DNA of 24,655 nucleotides, from the NCBI GenBank assembly GCA_025925615.1, contig JAICLN010000008.1, forward strand, positions 1 through 24,655. Direction: 5' to 3'. The notes beneath the pieces were generated by a model. That model did not search any database and had not been told where the DNA came from. It saw only the letters and a program-made list of their open reading frames with translations. Of the stretch, positions 10,750-19,410 are shown one piece after another. This DNA is from Actinomycetospora sp. GTDB lineage: Bacteria; Actinomycetota; Actinomycetes; Mycobacteriales; Pseudonocardiaceae. How positions within the stretch are numbered: the stretch's first letter is position 1; the number at the start of each line of letters is the position of its first letter. Position numbers and translations under genes: made by a program.

Positions 10750-11496
10750 GTGACCGAGGGTGAGCAGGGAATCCGCCTGCAGAAGGTGCTCGCGGAGGCC
10801 GGCGTGGCCTCGCGGCGGCAGGCCGAGATCCTGATGCGCCAGGGCCGGGTGGAGGTCGACGGCGAGGTCGTCAAGGAGATGGGCCGGCGCGTCGACCCGG
10901 ACGCGAGCGTCATCCACGTCGACGGCAGCCGCATCGTGACCAACGTCGAGACGGTCCACCTGGCGCTGAACAAGCCCGAGGGGATGCTGTCGACGATGTG
11001 GGACGAGCACGGCCGCCGCTGCGTCGGTGACGTGGTCCTCGAGAAGGCCGGGAGCACGAAGGGCCTCTTCCACGTCGGCCGGCTGGACGCCGCGACGGAG
11101 GGGCTGCTGCTGCTGACCAACGACGGCGAGCTGGCCAACCGGCTCATGCACCCGTCGTACGAGATCCCGAAGACCTACCTCGCGGAGATCCGCACCCCGA
11201 TCGCGAAGGACCTCGGCAAGCAGCTGCGCGCCGGGGTCCAGCTCGACGACGGTCCGGCGGCGGTCGACAGCTTCCGGGTGATCGACCGGTCCGGGTCGCG
11301 GGTCATGGTCGAGGTCGAGCTGCACGAGGGGCGCAACCGCATCGTGCGCCGCATCTTCGAGGCGGTCGACAAGCCGGTGGAGCGCCTGGTGCGCACCGCG
11401 GTCGGTGACGTGCACCTCGGCAACCAGCGCGCCGGGACCCTGCGCAAGCTCGGGCTCGACGAGGTGGGGTCGCTGTACAAGGCAGTGGGGCTGTAG
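10750..11496 (+). CDS. rluB: 23S rRNA pseudouridine synthase, RluB/RsuA family
   Basis: A 248-residue enzyme that isomerises uridine to pseudouridine in rRNA. An N-terminal S4 RNA-binding domain (RLQKVLAEAGVASRRQAEILMRQGRVEVDGEVV, residues 9-42) is followed by the catalytic domain with FHVGRLDAATEGLLLLTNDG, in which Asp113 is the catalytic aspartate, and by LHEGRNRIVRRIFEAV near the end. This is the RsuA/RluB/E/F type, not RluA. The place between scpB and cmk equals Rv1711. The modified position (U2605 in E. coli 23S for RluB) is inferred from family. A GTG start at 10750 places the S4 domain at the normal distance. Confidence 0.93.
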   Translation: MTEGEQGIRLQKVLAEAGVASRRQAEILMRQGRVEVDGEVVKEMGRRVDPDASVIHVDGSRIVTNVETVHLALNKPEGMLSTMWDEHGRRCVGDVVLEKAGSTKGLFHVGRLDAATEGLLLLTNDGELANRLMHPSYEIPKTYLAEIRTPIAKDLGKQLRAGVQLDDGPAAVDSFRVIDRSGSRVMVEVELHEGRNRIVRRIFEAVDKPVERLVRTAVGDVHLGNQRAGTLRKLGLDEVGSLYKAVGL

Positions 11497-11558
11497 CCGC
11501 GCCGCACCTGGCACAATGGAGTTCCGGCAGGGATGTCGAGAACGCTGGGAGGCGTGCC

Positions 11559-12332
11559 GTGGACCGGCCGGAGATGGTGTTGCAGGGTGTCGTCGCGGTC
11601 GACGGACCCTCCGGCACCGGCAAGTCCACCACCGCCCGCGGCATCGCGCTCCGGCTCGGCGCCCGCTACCTCGACACCGGCGCGATGTACCGCGCCGCGA
11701 CCCTCGCCGTCATGCGGGCCGGGATCACGCTCGACGCCGCCCGCACCGACGCCGACGGGCACGACGAGGCGGTCGCCGTCGCGACCACGGCCGACCTGCT
11801 GATGTCCACCGACCCGGCCGAGCCGTGGGTGCTGCTCGACGGCGAGGACGTCGGCGCCGAGATCCGCGGCACCGACGTCACCCGCAGCGTCTCGGCGGTG
11901 TCCGCGCTGACCAAGGTCCGCGAGCACCTCGTGGCCGAGCAGCGCCGCATCGTCGACGAGACGGTCGCGGACGGCGCCGGGATCGTCGTCGAGGGCCGGG
12001 ACATCGGCACCGTCGTCGTCCCCGACGCGCCCCTGAAGATCTACCTGATCGCCTCGGACCACGTCCGCGCCGACCGCCGCACCGCCGAGGACACCTCGGC
12101 CGGCCGCCCGGCGGACGCCGCCTCGACCGGTGCCGACCTCGCCCGCCGCGACCGTCTCGACTCCTCGCGCGCGTCCTCGCCGCTGCGCGCGGCGCCCGAC
12201 GCCGTCGAGGTGGACACGTCGGTGCTCGACGTCGACGGCGTGCTGGACCGTCTCGAGGACCTCGCCGCACAGCGCGGCATGCTCATCCCGGCCCTGGCGT
12301 ACGCCGGCCGAGGGATACCGAACGAAGGATGA
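11559..12332 (+). CDS. cmk: Cytidylate kinase
   Basis: It phosphorylates CMP and dCMP with ATP and thereby feeds CTP/dCTP pools. The 257-residue product has the P-loop [17 protein letters not shown] near residues 14-30, the CMP-binding [37 protein letters not shown], and the lid/C-terminal [26 protein letters not shown]. The GTG at 11559 follows GGGAGG (11547-11552) at a good distance; an internal ATG at 11574 is a weaker option. A CACAAT near 11511 could be a -10. It lies 62 bases after rluB and only four bases before the GTG of der. Confidence 0.96.
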   Translation: MDRPEMVLQGVVAVDGPSGTGKSTTARGIALRLGARYLDTGAMYRAATLAVMRAGITLDAARTDADGHDEAVAVATTADLLMSTDPAEPWVLLDGEDVGAEIRGTDVTRSVSAVSALTKVREHLVAEQRRIVDETVADGAGIVVEGRDIGTVVVPDAPLKIYLIASDHVRADRRTAEDTSAGRPADAASTGADLARRDRLDSSRASSPLRAAPDAVEVDTSVLDVDGVLDRLEDLAAQRGMLIPALAYAGRGIPNEG

Positions 12333-12336
12333 TCAC

Positions 12337-13737
12337 GTGACGCAGGAACTCCCCGCCGATCTGGGTGCGGAGGAGGCAGCGCTCGACGGTTTCGGCGACG
12401 ACGGTGCACGCCCGGCCCAGCCGGTGCTCGCCGTCGTCGGGCGACCCAACGTCGGCAAGTCGACGCTGGTCAACCGCATCCTCGGCCGCCGTGAGGCGGT
12501 CGTGCAGGACGTGCCCGGCGTGACCCGCGACCGCGTCGCCTACGACGCGCTCTGGAACGGCCGCCGGTTCACGCTCGTGGACACCGGCGGCTGGGTCCCG
12601 GACGCCAAGGGCATGCAGGCCGCGATCTCCGCCCAGGCCGAGACCGCGATGCGCACCGCCGACGCGATCCTGCTGGTCGTCGACGGCCAGGTCGGCTCGA
12701 CGACGGTCGACGAGGCCGCCGCCCGCGTGCTGCGCCGCTCCGACCGGCCCGTGCTGCTCGCCGCGACGAAGGTCGACGACGCGCGGGGCCTCGACGAGCT
12801 CCCCGCGCTGTGGCGGCTCGGGCTGGGGGAGCCCCACCCGGTGTCGGGCCTGCACGGCCGCGGCTCGGGCGACCTGCTCGACGCGGTCCTCGACGTGCTC
12901 CCCACCTCCCCGCGCGACGACGTCGACCTCGAGGGCGGACCGCGCCGCGTCGCGCTCGTCGGCAAGCCCAACGTCGGCAAGTCCAGCCTGCTCAACCAGC
13001 TCACCGGTGAGGACCGCGCCGTGGTCGACGCCACCGCCGGGACGACGACGGACCCGGTGGACTCGCTCGTCGAGATCGACGGCGAGACCTGGCAGCTCGT
13101 CGACACCGCCGGCCTGCGGCGCAAGGTCAACCAGGCCTCGGGCATGGAGTACTACGCCAGCCTGCGCACCAAGGGCGCGATCGAGGCGGCCGAGGTGACC
13201 GTGCTGCTGCTCGACGCCTCCGAGCCGATCGCCGAGCAGGACCTGCGGGTGGCCTCGCAGGTCGTCGACGCCGGCCGCGCGCTGGTGCTCGCGATGAACA
13301 AGTGGGACCTCGTCGACGACGACCGCCGGCACGCGATGAAGCGCGAGCTCGAGCGGGCCCTGGTGCGGATGCCGTGGGTCGAGCGGGTCAACATCTCGGC
13401 CCGCACCGGCCGCGCCGTGGCGAAGCTGGCGCCGGCCATGCGGACCGCCCTGCAGAACTGGGACCGCCGGGTGCCGACGGGCCAACTCAACCAGTGGCTC
13501 GCCGACGTCGTCGCCGCCACCCCGCCACCGGTGCGCGGCGGCAAGCAGCCGAAGATCCTGTACGCGACGCAGGCCCAGAACCGGCCGCCGACGTTCGTGC
13601 TGTTCACGTCGGGGTTCCTCGAGGCGGGCTACCGGCGCTTCCTGGAGCGCAAGCTGCGCGAGACCTTCCCCCTGACCGGTACGCCGGTGCAGATCAACGT
13701 GCGGGTCCGGGAGAAGCGGGTCCGCGGCAAGCGCTGA
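12337..13737 (+). CDS. der: Ribosome-associated GTPase Der (EngA)
   Basis: An essential GTPase for 50S subunit maturation, 466 residues. Two consecutive G domains are clear: the first with GRPNVGKS (35-42), DTGGW and a TKVD (144-147) in place of the more usual NKxD; the second with GKPNVGKS (209-216), DTAGLRR and NKWD (321-324). The C-terminal KH-like domain begins near residue 385 and ends in a basic tail ([10 protein letters not shown]). The GTG at 12337 follows GAAGGA (12324-12329); the longer open frame upstream overlaps cmk and is not coding. Thr for Asn in the first G4 motif is a mild deviation that still allows guanine recognition in other GTPases. Confidence 0.96.
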   Translation: MTQELPADLGAEEAALDGFGDDGARPAQPVLAVVGRPNVGKSTLVNRILGRREAVVQDVPGVTRDRVAYDALWNGRRFTLVDTGGWVPDAKGMQAAISAQAETAMRTADAILLVVDGQVGSTTVDEAAARVLRRSDRPVLLAATKVDDARGLDELPALWRLGLGEPHPVSGLHGRGSGDLLDAVLDVLPTSPRDDVDLEGGPRRVALVGKPNVGKSSLLNQLTGEDRAVVDATAGTTTDPVDSLVEIDGETWQLVDTAGLRRKVNQASGMEYYASLRTKGAIEAAEVTVLLLDASEPIAEQDLRVASQVVDAGRALVLAMNKWDLVDDDRRHAMKRELERALVRMPWVERVNISARTGRAVAKLAPAMRTALQNWDRRVPTGQLNQWLADVVAATPPPVRGGKQPKILYATQAQNRPPTFVLFTSGFLEAGYRRFLERKLRETFPLTGTPVQINVRVREKRVRGKR

Positions 13738-13750
13738 CCGGACGGCGCTG

Positions 13751-13771
13751 GCCGGGCGGCGTCAGCCCGGC
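13751..13771. terminator. Bidirectional terminator-like hairpin between der and the repeat-protein gene
   Basis: GCCGGGC and GCCCGGC form a perfect 7-bp stem around a 7-base loop, 14 bases after the der stop and overlapping the stop of the opposite-strand gene. There is no T-tract, which is usual in high-GC actinobacteria. Confidence 0.6.
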
Positions 13772-14226
13772 GTCTGGGCCGCGTCGCCGTCGGACTCGGT
13801 GCGGCTGCCGTCCGGGTGGTCGGCGATCGTGTACCAGGAACCGTCGGCGCGGCGGTACGACTGCGTGAACGTGCCGTCGGGAGCCCGATGGGCCAGCACG
13901 ATCGCGCCGGAGCCGTCGTCCTGCACGTTGTCGTAGGACCCGTCGGCGTGGTTGGTCGTCACCGACCGCGAGCCGTCCGCGCCGCCGTACCCGTCGCTCG
14001 TCGTGCCGTGGCCGTCGTCGGCGGTGAGGGTCCAGCTGCCGTCGGGGGCGGTGTCGCGGTGCGTGGCGCTGCCGTCGGGCCCGAGGGTGTGCTCGACCCG
14101 GTGCCCGTCCTCGGTCTCGACGACGGAGGTGACGGCCCCCCGCGGACGCGGGATCGCGTCGACGCGTTCGACGGTGTCGCCCGCGCGGGCGACCACGTCC
14201 CGCCCGCCGTCCCCGTTGAGCTCCAT
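13762..14226 (-). CDS. Hypothetical protein made of ten 11-residue DGS repeats
   Basis: A 154-residue hydrophilic protein that I cannot assign to a named family. Residues 39-148 divide without gaps into ten units of exactly 11 residues with the consensus [PA]-D-G-S followed by alternating polar and aromatic/aliphatic residues (for example PDGSWTLTADD, ADGSWYTIADH, PDGSRTESDGD). Units four and seven are degenerate but keep the period. The layout suggests short beta-hairpins or a small solenoid, reminiscent of DG-turn repeats in surface or toxin-associated proteins; function is unknown. It has no signal peptide or membrane segment. The ATG (reverse complement of 14224-14226) has a purine-rich GGGGTGGGG ahead of it. 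It lies 75 bases behind the LuxR gene on the same strand, with a palindrome between them. Confidence 0.65.
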   Translation of the reverse strand: MELNGDGGRDVVARAGDTVERVDAIPRPRGAVTSVVETEDGHRVEHTLGPDGSATHRDTAPDGSWTLTADDGHGTTSDGYGGADGSRSVTTNHADGSYDNVQDDGSGAIVLAHRAPDGTFTQSYRRADGSWYTIADHPDGSRTESDGDAAQTPG

Positions 14227-14288
14227 GGCCCCACCCCGTCGCGCCGACCCGATGGGGACCCATCCTGGGAAACGGCGGGTCAGGAGTA

Positions 14289-14308
14289 TGCAGTACGCGA
14301 CTACTGCA
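14289..14308 (-). promoter_or_regulatory. Inverted repeat TGCAGTA-N6-TACTGCA upstream of the repeat-protein gene
   Basis: Perfect 7-base arms with a 6-base spacer overlap the LuxR-gene stop codon (14301-14303). On the minus strand the second arm runs into CATACTCC, a possible -10 for the repeat-protein gene about 60 bases downstream. The size and symmetry fit a dimeric regulator's operator; a weak hairpin terminator for the LuxR gene is the alternative. Confidence 0.5.
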
Positions 14309-16931
14309 ATTCCGGGGAGCGCTCGCGCAGGCGTGGCGGGACGAGGGCGTCGATGAGTGCCGCCCGGTCGTTCAGGCCGAGCCGGCTGCAGGCCCGGTAG
14401 ATGTGGCTCTCGACGGTGCGCACCGAGACGTGCAACGCCTCGGCGATCTGCCGGTTGGTGAGGCCCCGGGCCGCCTGGTGGATCACCTCTCGCTCGCGGT
14501 CGCTGACGCGCAGCGGCGACACCGAGGCGACCAGCGCGGGGGTGCGGGCGTCCTCGCAGCGCTCCGCGAGCTCGGCGGCACGGCCGGCGGCACTCATCGC
14601 GTCCGAGGTCCGGCCGGCCTCGCGGGCGATGACGGCGGCCTGGGCGGCGGCCTCGGCCGCGAACCTGACCAGCTCGATCTCCTCGAGCCGTCGTGATGCC
14701 TCGAGCAGGGCGTCGACGTCGCGGCGGGACAGCGCGAGCGCGTGCGCGTGGGCCGCGCCGGCGCGCCGGCCGTCGACGATGCCGGCGAGCTCGGCGAGCC
14801 GGGCGGGCTGCGTGCGGTCCCCGAAGCCGACCGCGGTGTGCCGCGCCAGGACCTCCAGCGCGAACTGGCCGGCCGCCCGGGCCTGCGCCGCCGCTCCGGT
14901 GGTCCGCGCGATCGCCTCCGCGAGGCGGCCGTCCGCGGCGCACAACAGACCCCGGGCGAGCTCGAGTTCGGCGTCGAACACCAGCACGCCCGGGTGCGCC
15001 GCCTCGTCGGCGCGGGCGAGCGCGGCCCGCGCGCCCTCGGCGTCGCCCATCATGGCGAGCCCTTCGCCGACGATGGTGTGCAGCGTCCTCGACCACCCGC
15101 CGCCGAGGCCGGGGAAGTACGGGAGGATGCTCTCCATCAGCCGCACGGCCGTCGCCGGGCGCCCGGTCTCCAGCGCGATCCGGGCCTCGTAGAGGGCCAC
15201 GAACGGGGCGGCGAACGGACCGGGCTGGTCACGCAGCCACGCGACGCGGGCCCGGCCCCGGTCGAAGTCGGCGCACAGCGTCGCGTCGAGCACCTCGGCG
15301 TACCCGAGGTTCATCTGCCAGGTGGCGGCATCGGCCGTCCGCCGGGCCGCGTCGACACCGGCCCGGACCAGGGGGGCGAGCGGCTCCCCGACCCCGCTGA
15401 CGGCCCGGCGCAGCCCTTCGCCCCAGCTCGCCCAGATCAGCGCCAGGGGCGGGGTGTCGGGGACGCCGAGCGCCTCGAACGCCTTCGCGTGCCCCTCGTC
15501 CAGACGATTCGTGGCGACGGCCTGGATCGCGCGTGCGGCCGTCAGGGTCGCGTGGGACGCGGGCGAGCTGGTGCTGGCCTCGGCCTCCTCGAGCACCGCG
15601 CGGGCATCGTCGGGTCGGCCCAGGACGAAGTGCAGGAGGGTGAAGCGGGTGGCGGCGGCCTGGGTGCGCTGGTCGTCGTCGCCCGCGGCCGCGGCGGCGG
15701 CCGCCAGCTCGGCCTCGGCCTCGTCGGGACGCATGAGCCAGGTGAGGATCTGGCCGAGGCCGATGTGGGCCTCGAACCCGGCCCCGGCGTCGCGGGCGGC
15801 GCGGAACAGCCGTCCGGCGAGCTCGACGTCGGTCAGGGCCGCCGCCTGCGAGGCCGCCTTGAGGAGCATGGCCGGCTCCGGGGCGGCGTCGCCGCCCAGG
15901 GCGAGCACCGCCCGGCGCAGTGCGTCGCCGGAACGCCGGCCGCCGTAGGCCCCGAGTGCCTCCGACAGCTCACCCCGCAGGCGCCGCGCCCGGAGCGGGC
16001 TCATCCGGGCGCGAAGCACCTCGCCGTAGAGCGGGTGCCCGAGCCAGAGCTCACTGCGGACCCCGTCCTGCTCCAGGCGGATGAGAGACCGGTCCGCGAG
16101 CTCCTCGACGGCGTCGGGGGTCGTCAGGCGCTGCAGCAACGGGACCCCGAGCGGCTCGCCCAGCGCGAGCAGCTCGAGGACGCGGCGCTCGATGTCCGAG
16201 AGCCGGCCGAGGCGCGCGGCGACGAGCTCGTCGAGGGCGGGGGAGATCGACGGGTGCCGGTCGAGCCGCCAGGAGTCGGTGTGGCGGACGAGGCGCCCGG
16301 CCGCCCGTTCGGCCTCGACGAGGTGGCGCAGCCACAGGACGTTGCCGCCGCTGTTGGCGTAGAGGCGGTGCTCGGTGGCGGCCTCCACCGGACCGCCGAG
16401 CGCGGCGCGTACGAGGGTCTGGGTGGTGGCCTCGTCGAGCGGGGCGAGCTCGATCCGCTCGGCGAGGTCGTCCTTCCACAGCGCGGTGACGGCGTCGGGG
16501 GCCGGTTCGCCGGTCCTCACCGTGACGACGAGGCGGACGGCCTGGCGCAGGGCCAGCTGGTGCAGGACGGTGGCGGACACCGCGTCGAGGAGGTGCGCGT
16601 CGTCGACGCACAGGACGTACGCCGTCCCCCGCGCCTCGAGGGCGTCGGTCGCCCGCTGGATGGCCGAGACGTCGGACGGTCGCGACGCGTCGACCTCCAA
16701 CCACGGCGCGAAGGCGCCCAGGGGCACGTCGCGCGCGGACTCGGTCCCGACGGCGATCCCGGACCCCGCCCCGTCCGCCGTCCGGTCGACGGCCTCGCGC
16801 GCGAGCCGGCTCTTCCCGACGCCGGGCTGGCCCGCGATCACGACGACGCCCTGCCGCAGGAGTGCCCGGCTGACTACGCTCAGTTCCGCATCACGGCCCG
16901 AGAACGGCCAGACACCGGCCGAAAAGGTCAT
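14301..16931 (-). CDS. LuxR-family ATP-binding transcriptional regulator (AAA/LAL-type)
   Basis: A large (876-residue) cytoplasmic regulator. The N-terminal AAA ATPase has Walker A GQPGVGKSR (34-42) and a Walker B-like VLCVDDAHLL near residue 105; a long alpha-helical, Ala/Leu-rich middle (about 300-790) resembles the TPR-like repeats of LAL regulators. The C-terminal LuxR helix-turn-helix reads VSDREREVIHQAARGLTNRQIAEALHVSVRTVESHIYRACSRLGL. The ATG at 16931 is preceded by GGAGGT at the correct distance, so the 15 extra upstream codons are not needed. It diverges from the maleylpyruvate isomerase-like gene with 199 bases between them. Ligand and regulon cannot be told from sequence; the divergent gene and the downstream repeat protein are the first candidates. 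Confidence 0.92.
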   Translation of the reverse strand: MTFSAGVWPFSGRDAELSVVSRALLRQGVVVIAGQPGVGKSRLAREAVDRTADGAGSGIAVGTESARDVPLGAFAPWLEVDASRPSDVSAIQRATDALEARGTAYVLCVDDAHLLDAVSATVLHQLALRQAVRLVVTVRTGEPAPDAVTALWKDDLAERIELAPLDEATTQTLVRAALGGPVEAATEHRLYANSGGNVLWLRHLVEAERAAGRLVRHTDSWRLDRHPSISPALDELVAARLGRLSDIERRVLELLALGEPLGVPLLQRLTTPDAVEELADRSLIRLEQDGVRSELWLGHPLYGEVLRARMSPLRARRLRGELSEALGAYGGRRSGDALRRAVLALGGDAAPEPAMLLKAASQAAALTDVELAGRLFRAARDAGAGFEAHIGLGQILTWLMRPDEAEAELAAAAAAAGDDDQRTQAAATRFTLLHFVLGRPDDARAVLEEAEASTSSPASHATLTAARAIQAVATNRLDEGHAKAFEALGVPDTPPLALIWASWGEGLRRAVSGVGEPLAPLVRAGVDAARRTADAATWQMNLGYAEVLDATLCADFDRGRARVAWLRDQPGPFAAPFVALYEARIALETGRPATAVRLMESILPYFPGLGGGWSRTLHTIVGEGLAMMGDAEGARAALARADEAAHPGVLVFDAELELARGLLCAADGRLAEAIARTTGAAAQARAAGQFALEVLARHTAVGFGDRTQPARLAELAGIVDGRRAGAAHAHALALSRRDVDALLEASRRLEEIELVRFAAEAAAQAAVIAREAGRTSDAMSAAGRAAELAERCEDARTPALVASVSPLRVSDREREVIHQAARGLTNRQIAEALHVSVRTVESHIYRACSRLGLNDRAALIDALVPPRLRERSPELQ

Positions 16932-17130
16932 GACGGACCTCCGCTTCGGGTAACGGACGACCGTAGTCTTCCTCACCCGAGTGACGGGTCAAGCTCCGAG
17001 CGTGATCGTACTCGTCGGCGTATCCCACAGGTACAGCCCGGAGTCCGACGCCGAACGGACTCGTGCAGGAGCAGTCCGGGTCCACGGGATACTGGCGCCC
17101 GAGAAGGCTCCCGCACCACAGGAGGACCGG

Positions 17131-17697
17131 ATGCACGACTTCTTCCCGGCGACCGCTGCCGCCGCCCGGGTCGTCGCCCTCGTGACCGACGAGCACCTCG
17201 ACCTGCCGACCCCGTGCGAGGCCTGGCCGGTCCGCTCGTTGATCGAGCACATGGCGGGCTTCACGGCGGCCTTCGCGGCGATCGCGCGCCAGCAGGAGAT
17301 GACCGGGGAGCCGCCGGCGTCGGGACTGCCGGAGGGCTGGCGCGACCTGCTCGCCGAGGCCTTCGAGGACCTCTCGAACGCGTGGCGCACCCCGTCGGCG
17401 TGGGAGGGCGAGGACACGGCCGGCGGGACGACGATGCCGCGGGCGGCCCTGGGGATCGTCGCGCTCGACGAGGTCGTGCTGCACGGCTGGGACCTCGCCA
17501 CGGCCATCAAGGTGCCGTTCGCGATCGCCTCCGACGACGTCGAGGCCTGCCTCCCGTTCGCCGAGCAGTTCTCCGGCATGGTCGGCGGGCCCTTCGGCAC
17601 GCCCCTGCCGGGCGCCCAGGAGGCCACCGGAGTGAACCGCCTGCTCATGCTCTCGGGCCGCGACCCGGCGATCGGGTGGGAAGGCGGCGTGGGGTAG
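17131..17697 (+). CDS. TIGR03086/mycothiol-dependent maleylpyruvate isomerase-like (DinB-fold) protein
   Basis: A 188-residue four-helix-bundle protein of the actinobacterial TIGR03086 / MDMPI N-terminal type. Family features are LDLPTPCEAWPVRSLIEHMAGF (metal-ligand His40) and LDEVVLHGWDLATA (Glu114, His118). Members bind a divalent metal, and some use mycothiol as a cofactor; the reaction of this one is unknown. The ATG at 17131 has GGAGG (17121-17125) just upstream, so the longer frame starting at 16981 is rejected. It is transcribed away from the LuxR regulator gene, which may control it. A TAGCCT at its stop codon (17695-17700) could serve as promoter for the tRNA that follows. Confidence 0.85.
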   Translation: MHDFFPATAAAARVVALVTDEHLDLPTPCEAWPVRSLIEHMAGFTAAFAAIARQQEMTGEPPASGLPEGWRDLLAEAFEDLSNAWRTPSAWEGEDTAGGTTMPRAALGIVALDEVVLHGWDLATAIKVPFAIASDDVEACLPFAEQFSGMVGGPFGTPLPGAQEATGVNRLLMLSGRDPAIGWEGGVG

Positions 17698-17729
17698 CCT
17701 CGTAGCGCTGCAGCGGTCGGGCAGCGGTT

Positions 17730-17803
<74 letters not shown>

Positions 17804-17807
17804 CGCA

Positions 17808-17843
17808 GCTCACGGGCCGATGGATCTCCATCGGCTTGTGAGC
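17808..17843 (+). terminator. Strong hairpin behind tRNA-Pro
   Basis: GCTCAC-GG-GCCGATGGA pairs with TCCATCGGC-TT-GTGAGC around a two-base loop; with G-U pairs in RNA the stem is about 17 bp. It starts five bases behind the tRNA and lacks a long T-run. It probably terminates or processes the tRNA transcript and may shield the integrase gene from read-through. Confidence 0.75.
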
Positions 17844-17846
17844 GTG

Positions 17847-17876
17847 TTGCCGGACGTGTTGCAAGTTCTCTAGCTT
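17847..17876 (+). promoter_or_regulatory. Integrase promoter, leaderless type
   Basis: TTGCCG (17847-17852) and TAGCTT (17871-17876) are separated by 18 bases, and the GTG start follows seven bases after the -10. No Shine-Dalgarno precedes the start. Confidence 0.5.
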
Positions 17877-17883
17877 GTGGTCT

Positions 17884-19410
17884 GTGACCGCCAAGCAGAC
17901 GTCTGGTCGCCGTCGTGGCGAGGTCGTCGAGCTGCCCAGCGGGACCCTTCAAGTCCGCGTCTTCGCAGGCTCCGACCCGGTGTCCGGGAAGCGGCACTAT
18001 GTGACCGAGACGGTCCCGGCCGGACCGAAGGCCCGCGCGGAGGCCGAGAAGGTCCGGACCCGGCTTCTCGCCGATGTCGACGCCGACCGCCAGCCGAGGA
18101 CTTCAGCGACAGTCGCACAGCTCATCGAGCGCTACCTTGAGGTGATCGACGTCGAGGTGGCCACCCGGGCCGGCTACGAGAGCATGATCCGCACGCACAT
18201 CCTGCCGCTCCTCGGTGCTCAGCCGGTCGGTCGTGTCCGCGGCGAGGTACTCGACTCCTTCTACGCCCAGCTCCGCACCTGTCGATCTCACTGCCGCGGT
18301 GCCCGCGGTCTCGTCGATCACCGCACACGTGTGCCGCACGAGTGTGACCGACGGTGCCGGCCTCACCGGTGCCGGCCACTCGGTCCCAGTGGCGTCCGCC
18401 AGACCCACGTCATCCTCAACAGCGCCTTCGCGCACGCCGTGCGGTGGGAGTGGATCGGTACCAACCCGTGTGCGAAGGCAGTCGCGCCTCGAGCGGCGAA
18501 GCCGAAGCCCCAGCCACCATCCGCCTCTCAGGCCGCCCGGATCGCCTCGGAAGCGTGGACGGATCCCGTCTGGGGTCTGTTCGTCTGGCTGGCGATGACC
18601 AGCGGCGCGCGACGCGGTGAACTGTGCGCACTGCGGTGGGAGCGGATCGACTTTGGCGCGGGGGTGATGACCATTCGCACGAGCATCGCCGAGGTCAATG
18701 GCCAGAACTGGGAGAAGGACACCAAGGATCATCAGCAGCGGCGCATCGTGCTCGATCCACAAACCCTCGGGCTGTTGCGCGCGCTTCTCGTACTGCGGGC
18801 CCAGGAGGCCGAGACCCTCGGCTTCGAGCTGCCAGAGGACGGCTACGTATTCTCCGGTGACCCGGACGGCTCCTCCTGGCCGAAGCCGGCCACGGCGACC
18901 CGCCGATTCACGCGCATGTGCGCGGGACTCGGCTACGACATCCACCTGCACCAGCTGCGGCACTACTCGGCGACTGAGCTCATCTCGGGTGGGGTCGACG
19001 TCCGCACCGTCGCCGGCCGTCTCGGCCATGGTGGAGGCGGCGTCACCACACTTCGCTACTACACGGCCTGGGTCGCCGAAGCCGACCAGCGAGCCTCCCG
19101 GGCGCTCGCCGAGCGTGTCCCTCAGCTGCCGAACCCCGCGGCCCAGAACGGCGCGCCCATGCTGGAGTTGCCGGCACCGGAAGCGTCGGCGGAGGACGAC
19201 GATGCAGCGCCCTACCGCCGGATCGCAGCCGATCTCCGTGGAGCGATCCGGATCGGCGCGTTTCGGGCTGGTGACTTGCTGCCCACGGTTAAGGATCTCG
19301 CGGAACGGTACGAGGTGTCGGTGGCGACCGCGCATCGTGCGGTGGCCTTGCTCGCCGACTGCGACGAGGTGGCTGTCTCCCGGGGCCGTCGCGCCTCCGT
19401 ACGCGGGTAA
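17884..19410 (+). CDS. int: Site-specific tyrosine integrase with C-terminal GntR-type winged helix
   Basis: A 508-residue integrase (numbering from the GTG at 17884; a TTG three codons upstream is possible). After an N-terminal Arm-type DNA-binding region and a core-binding domain (about 75-130) comes a Cys/His-rich insertion (Cys133, His136, Cys137, His152, Cys154, Cys158, His161, Cys163). The catalytic domain retains Arg243 (TSGARRGEL), a Lys near 281, His356 and Arg359 (LHQLRH), His382 (RLGHGG) and Tyr393. Residues 443-508 form an added GntR-like winged helix (PYRRIAADLRGAIR...GDLLPTVKDLAERYEVSVATAHRAVALL). The gene sits directly behind tRNA-Pro, as in actinomycete integrative elements. 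No excisionase gene is visible next to it. Intact catalytic residues suggest it could still be active even though the element around it is decayed. Confidence 0.9.
   Translation: MTAKQTSGRRRGEVVELPSGTLQVRVFAGSDPVSGKRHYVTETVPAGPKARAEAEKVRTRLLADVDADRQPRTSATVAQLIERYLEVIDVEVATRAGYESMIRTHILPLLGAQPVGRVRGEVLDSFYAQLRTCRSHCRGARGLVDHRTRVPHECDRRCRPHRCRPLGPSGVRQTHVILNSAFAHAVRWEWIGTNPCAKAVAPRAAKPKPQPPSASQAARIASEAWTDPVWGLFVWLAMTSGARRGELCALRWERIDFGAGVMTIRTSIAEVNGQNWEKDTKDHQQRRIVLDPQTLGLLRALLVLRAQEAETLGFELPEDGYVFSGDPDGSSWPKPATATRRFTRMCAGLGYDIHLHQLRHYSATELISGGVDVRTVAGRLGHGGGGVTTLRYYTAWVAEADQRASRALAERVPQLPNPAAQNGAPMLELPAPEASAEDDDAAPYRRIAADLRGAIRIGAFRAGDLLPTVKDLAERYEVSVATAHRAVALLADCDEVAVSRGRRASVRG

Noticed and set aside
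13302..13868. Second frame at the end of der suggesting an overlapping gene
   Set aside because: It is an Arg/Ala/Gly-rich shadow running past the der terminator hairpin into an oppositely oriented gene.
18103..19335. 410-residue minus-strand frame opposite the integrase
   Set aside because: The plus strand encodes a complete integrase with all catalytic residues; the antisense frame has no domain.
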